A stretch of 12,913 bases of DNA. It comes from Bacteroidales bacterium (GTDB taxonomy: Bacteria > Bacteroidota > Bacteroidia > Bacteroidales > UBA3824). Numbering within the stretch: position 1 is the stretch's first letter; each line of letters begins with the position of its first letter. Location of the stretch: positions 1 to 12,913 of the forward strand of contig JAFXMJ010000222.1 of assembly GCA_017530465.1 (NCBI GenBank). The letters run 5' to 3'. The notes under the pieces were generated by a model. The model searched no databases and was not told the origin of the DNA. It saw only the letters and a list, made by a program, of their open reading frames with translations. Position numbers and translations under genes: made by a program. Below are positions 12,099 to 12,913 of the stretch, in pieces.

Positions 12099-12913
12099 AT
12101 GAAGACAATTATCAGAATCAGCACCATTTTCTTGGTGTTAGCCTTGATAATCATGGCATTCAAGCCATTACTTATCAAGACGGACAACCGTGACAAGGTG
12201 ATACTCACCGTCATCAAGCAGTCGCTCGAAGCGGCTCATTACGAACACATTGTGTTTGACGACAATTTTTCGTCCAAGGCTTTTGACGAATACCTCTCGA
12301 AGCTCGACTATTCCAAGAGGTTTCTTCTGAAATCGGACGTGGAGCTCCTCTCCAAGTACCGCTATGCCATCGACGACGAAATCAAGAACGCCGAATTTGA
12401 TCTCTACAATGTTGCCACCGAAATCATCAAGAGGCGGCAGGAGCAGGCTGCGGAGTATTACAGGGAGGCGATAAGTGGTACATTCGATTTCACTGTGAAC
12501 GAATTTATCCAGACCAACCCCGATTCTGCCGACTACGCCGCCGACGATGCTGCGCTCCGCGACAATTGGCGCAAAATCACCAAGCTCGCCGTCCTCGAAA
12601 AAATTTCAGACGAACTCACGGCGCAGGAGAAGGCCATCAAGGACAACGACACTTCATACAAAATCAAGACGATGGATTCCATCCAAGCTAACGCAGTAAA
12701 GAGGGTCAAGGAGAGTTACGACGCATGGATGAAACGTCTTGCGGGCATCAAGGACGCCGACTGGATGTCTATTTTCCTCAATTCGATAATATCTGCTTGC
12801 GACCCGCACTCCGAATATTTCCCGCCGGAGGAAAAGACCAACTTCGATATTTCGATGTCGGGCAAGTTTGAGGGTATCGGCGCAACGCTCCAAAACAACA
12901 AAGGACAGACCAA
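12099..12913 (+). CDS. Tail-specific (Prc/Tsp, S41 family) protease, 5' part
   Basis: The window holds the first 271 codons; the gene runs off the right edge. Prc-type proteases sit in the envelope and degrade or trim proteins from their C-terminus with a Ser/Lys dyad, which lies beyond the window. Residues 7-23 form a signal anchor. The Tsp N-terminal domain shows FDDNFSSKAFDEYLSKLD (53-70), YSKRFLLKSD and helical repeats to about 230. The conserved lead-in to the PDZ domain follows: DPHSEYFPPEEK (235-246) and MSGKFEGIGATL (253-264). I chose ATG 12099 because it opens a normal signal sequence behind an A-rich leader. An in-frame ATG at 12054 would add 15 polar residues and remains possible, since the predicted transcript includes both. 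Confidence 0.9.
   Translation, partial: MKTIIRISTIFLVLALIIMAFKPLLIKTDNRDKVILTVIKQSLEAAHYEHIVFDDNFSSKAFDEYLSKLDYSKRFLLKSDVELLSKYRYAIDDEIKNAEFDLYNVATEIIKRRQEQAAEYYREAISGTFDFTVNEFIQTNPDSADYAADDAALRDNWRKITKLAVLEKISDELTAQEKAIKDNDTSYKIKTMDSIQANAVKRVKESYDAWMKRLAGIKDADWMSIFLNSIISACDPHSEYFPPEEKTNFDISMSGKFEGIGATLQNNKGQT

Noticed and set aside
11972..12217. 81-aa minus-strand open frame over the start of the S41 protease gene
   Set aside because: It overlaps the protease signal anchor and promoter in antisense and consists of Ile/Val codons complementary to AT-rich sequence.

Overview
The window looks like core chromosome of a Bacteroidales bacterium (Bacteroidota). The evidence is a thrS-less infC-rpmI-rplT cluster, a long-form signal peptidase I next to dapB, a DUF3822-type gene overlapping rsmD, several promoters of the Bacteroides type (TTTG-like -33, 19-21 bp, TAnnTTTG -7), AT-rich leaders mostly without Shine-Dalgarno sites, and many SPII lipoproteins. 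Base composition is roughly balanced. I cannot place it below order level; Muribaculaceae- or Prevotellaceae-like lineages are plausible.

Layout. (1) 1-1473: translation genes infC, rpmI and rplT, closed by a strong terminator at 1429-1473. infC appears to start at AUU behind a strong Shine-Dalgarno site, and a 153-base structured spacer separates rpmI from rplT. (2) 1487-4279: a promoter drives dapB (lysine/diaminopimelate synthesis), a long signal peptidase I, and a short divergent signal peptidase paralogue 5 bases downstream. (3) 4301-8020: a second promoter drives a NUDIX hydrolase, translationally coupled to a beta-helical 11-residue-repeat lipoprotein, then a papain-family (C1) cysteine peptidase lipoprotein and a tiny Asn-rich lipoprotein. 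This unit ends in three tandem 27-base hairpin repeats and a bidirectional terminator. (4) 8041-10256, minus strand: rsmD, overlapped by the DUF3822-family gene, and a separate single-membrane-span protein with its own promoter and terminator. (5) 10300-11770, plus: a RecD-like/UvrD_C_2 superfamily 1 helicase from a divergent promoter. (6) 11793-11970: tRNA-Arg(TCT) with its own promoter and terminator. (7) 12017-12913: the 5' part of a tail-specific (Prc/S41) protease, cut by the window edge.

Most of the window is housekeeping. The least explained parts are the NUDIX-lipoprotein-cysteine protease unit, the tandem hairpins behind it (one with a compensatory base-pair change), the divergent second signal peptidase, the rpmI-rplT spacer and the pilin-like membrane protein. 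I did not see a CRISPR array, insertion sequence, phage or obvious defence system. No gene-free stretch exceeds 300 bases; the longest gaps (846-998, 1344-1544, 10187-10354) are each described.
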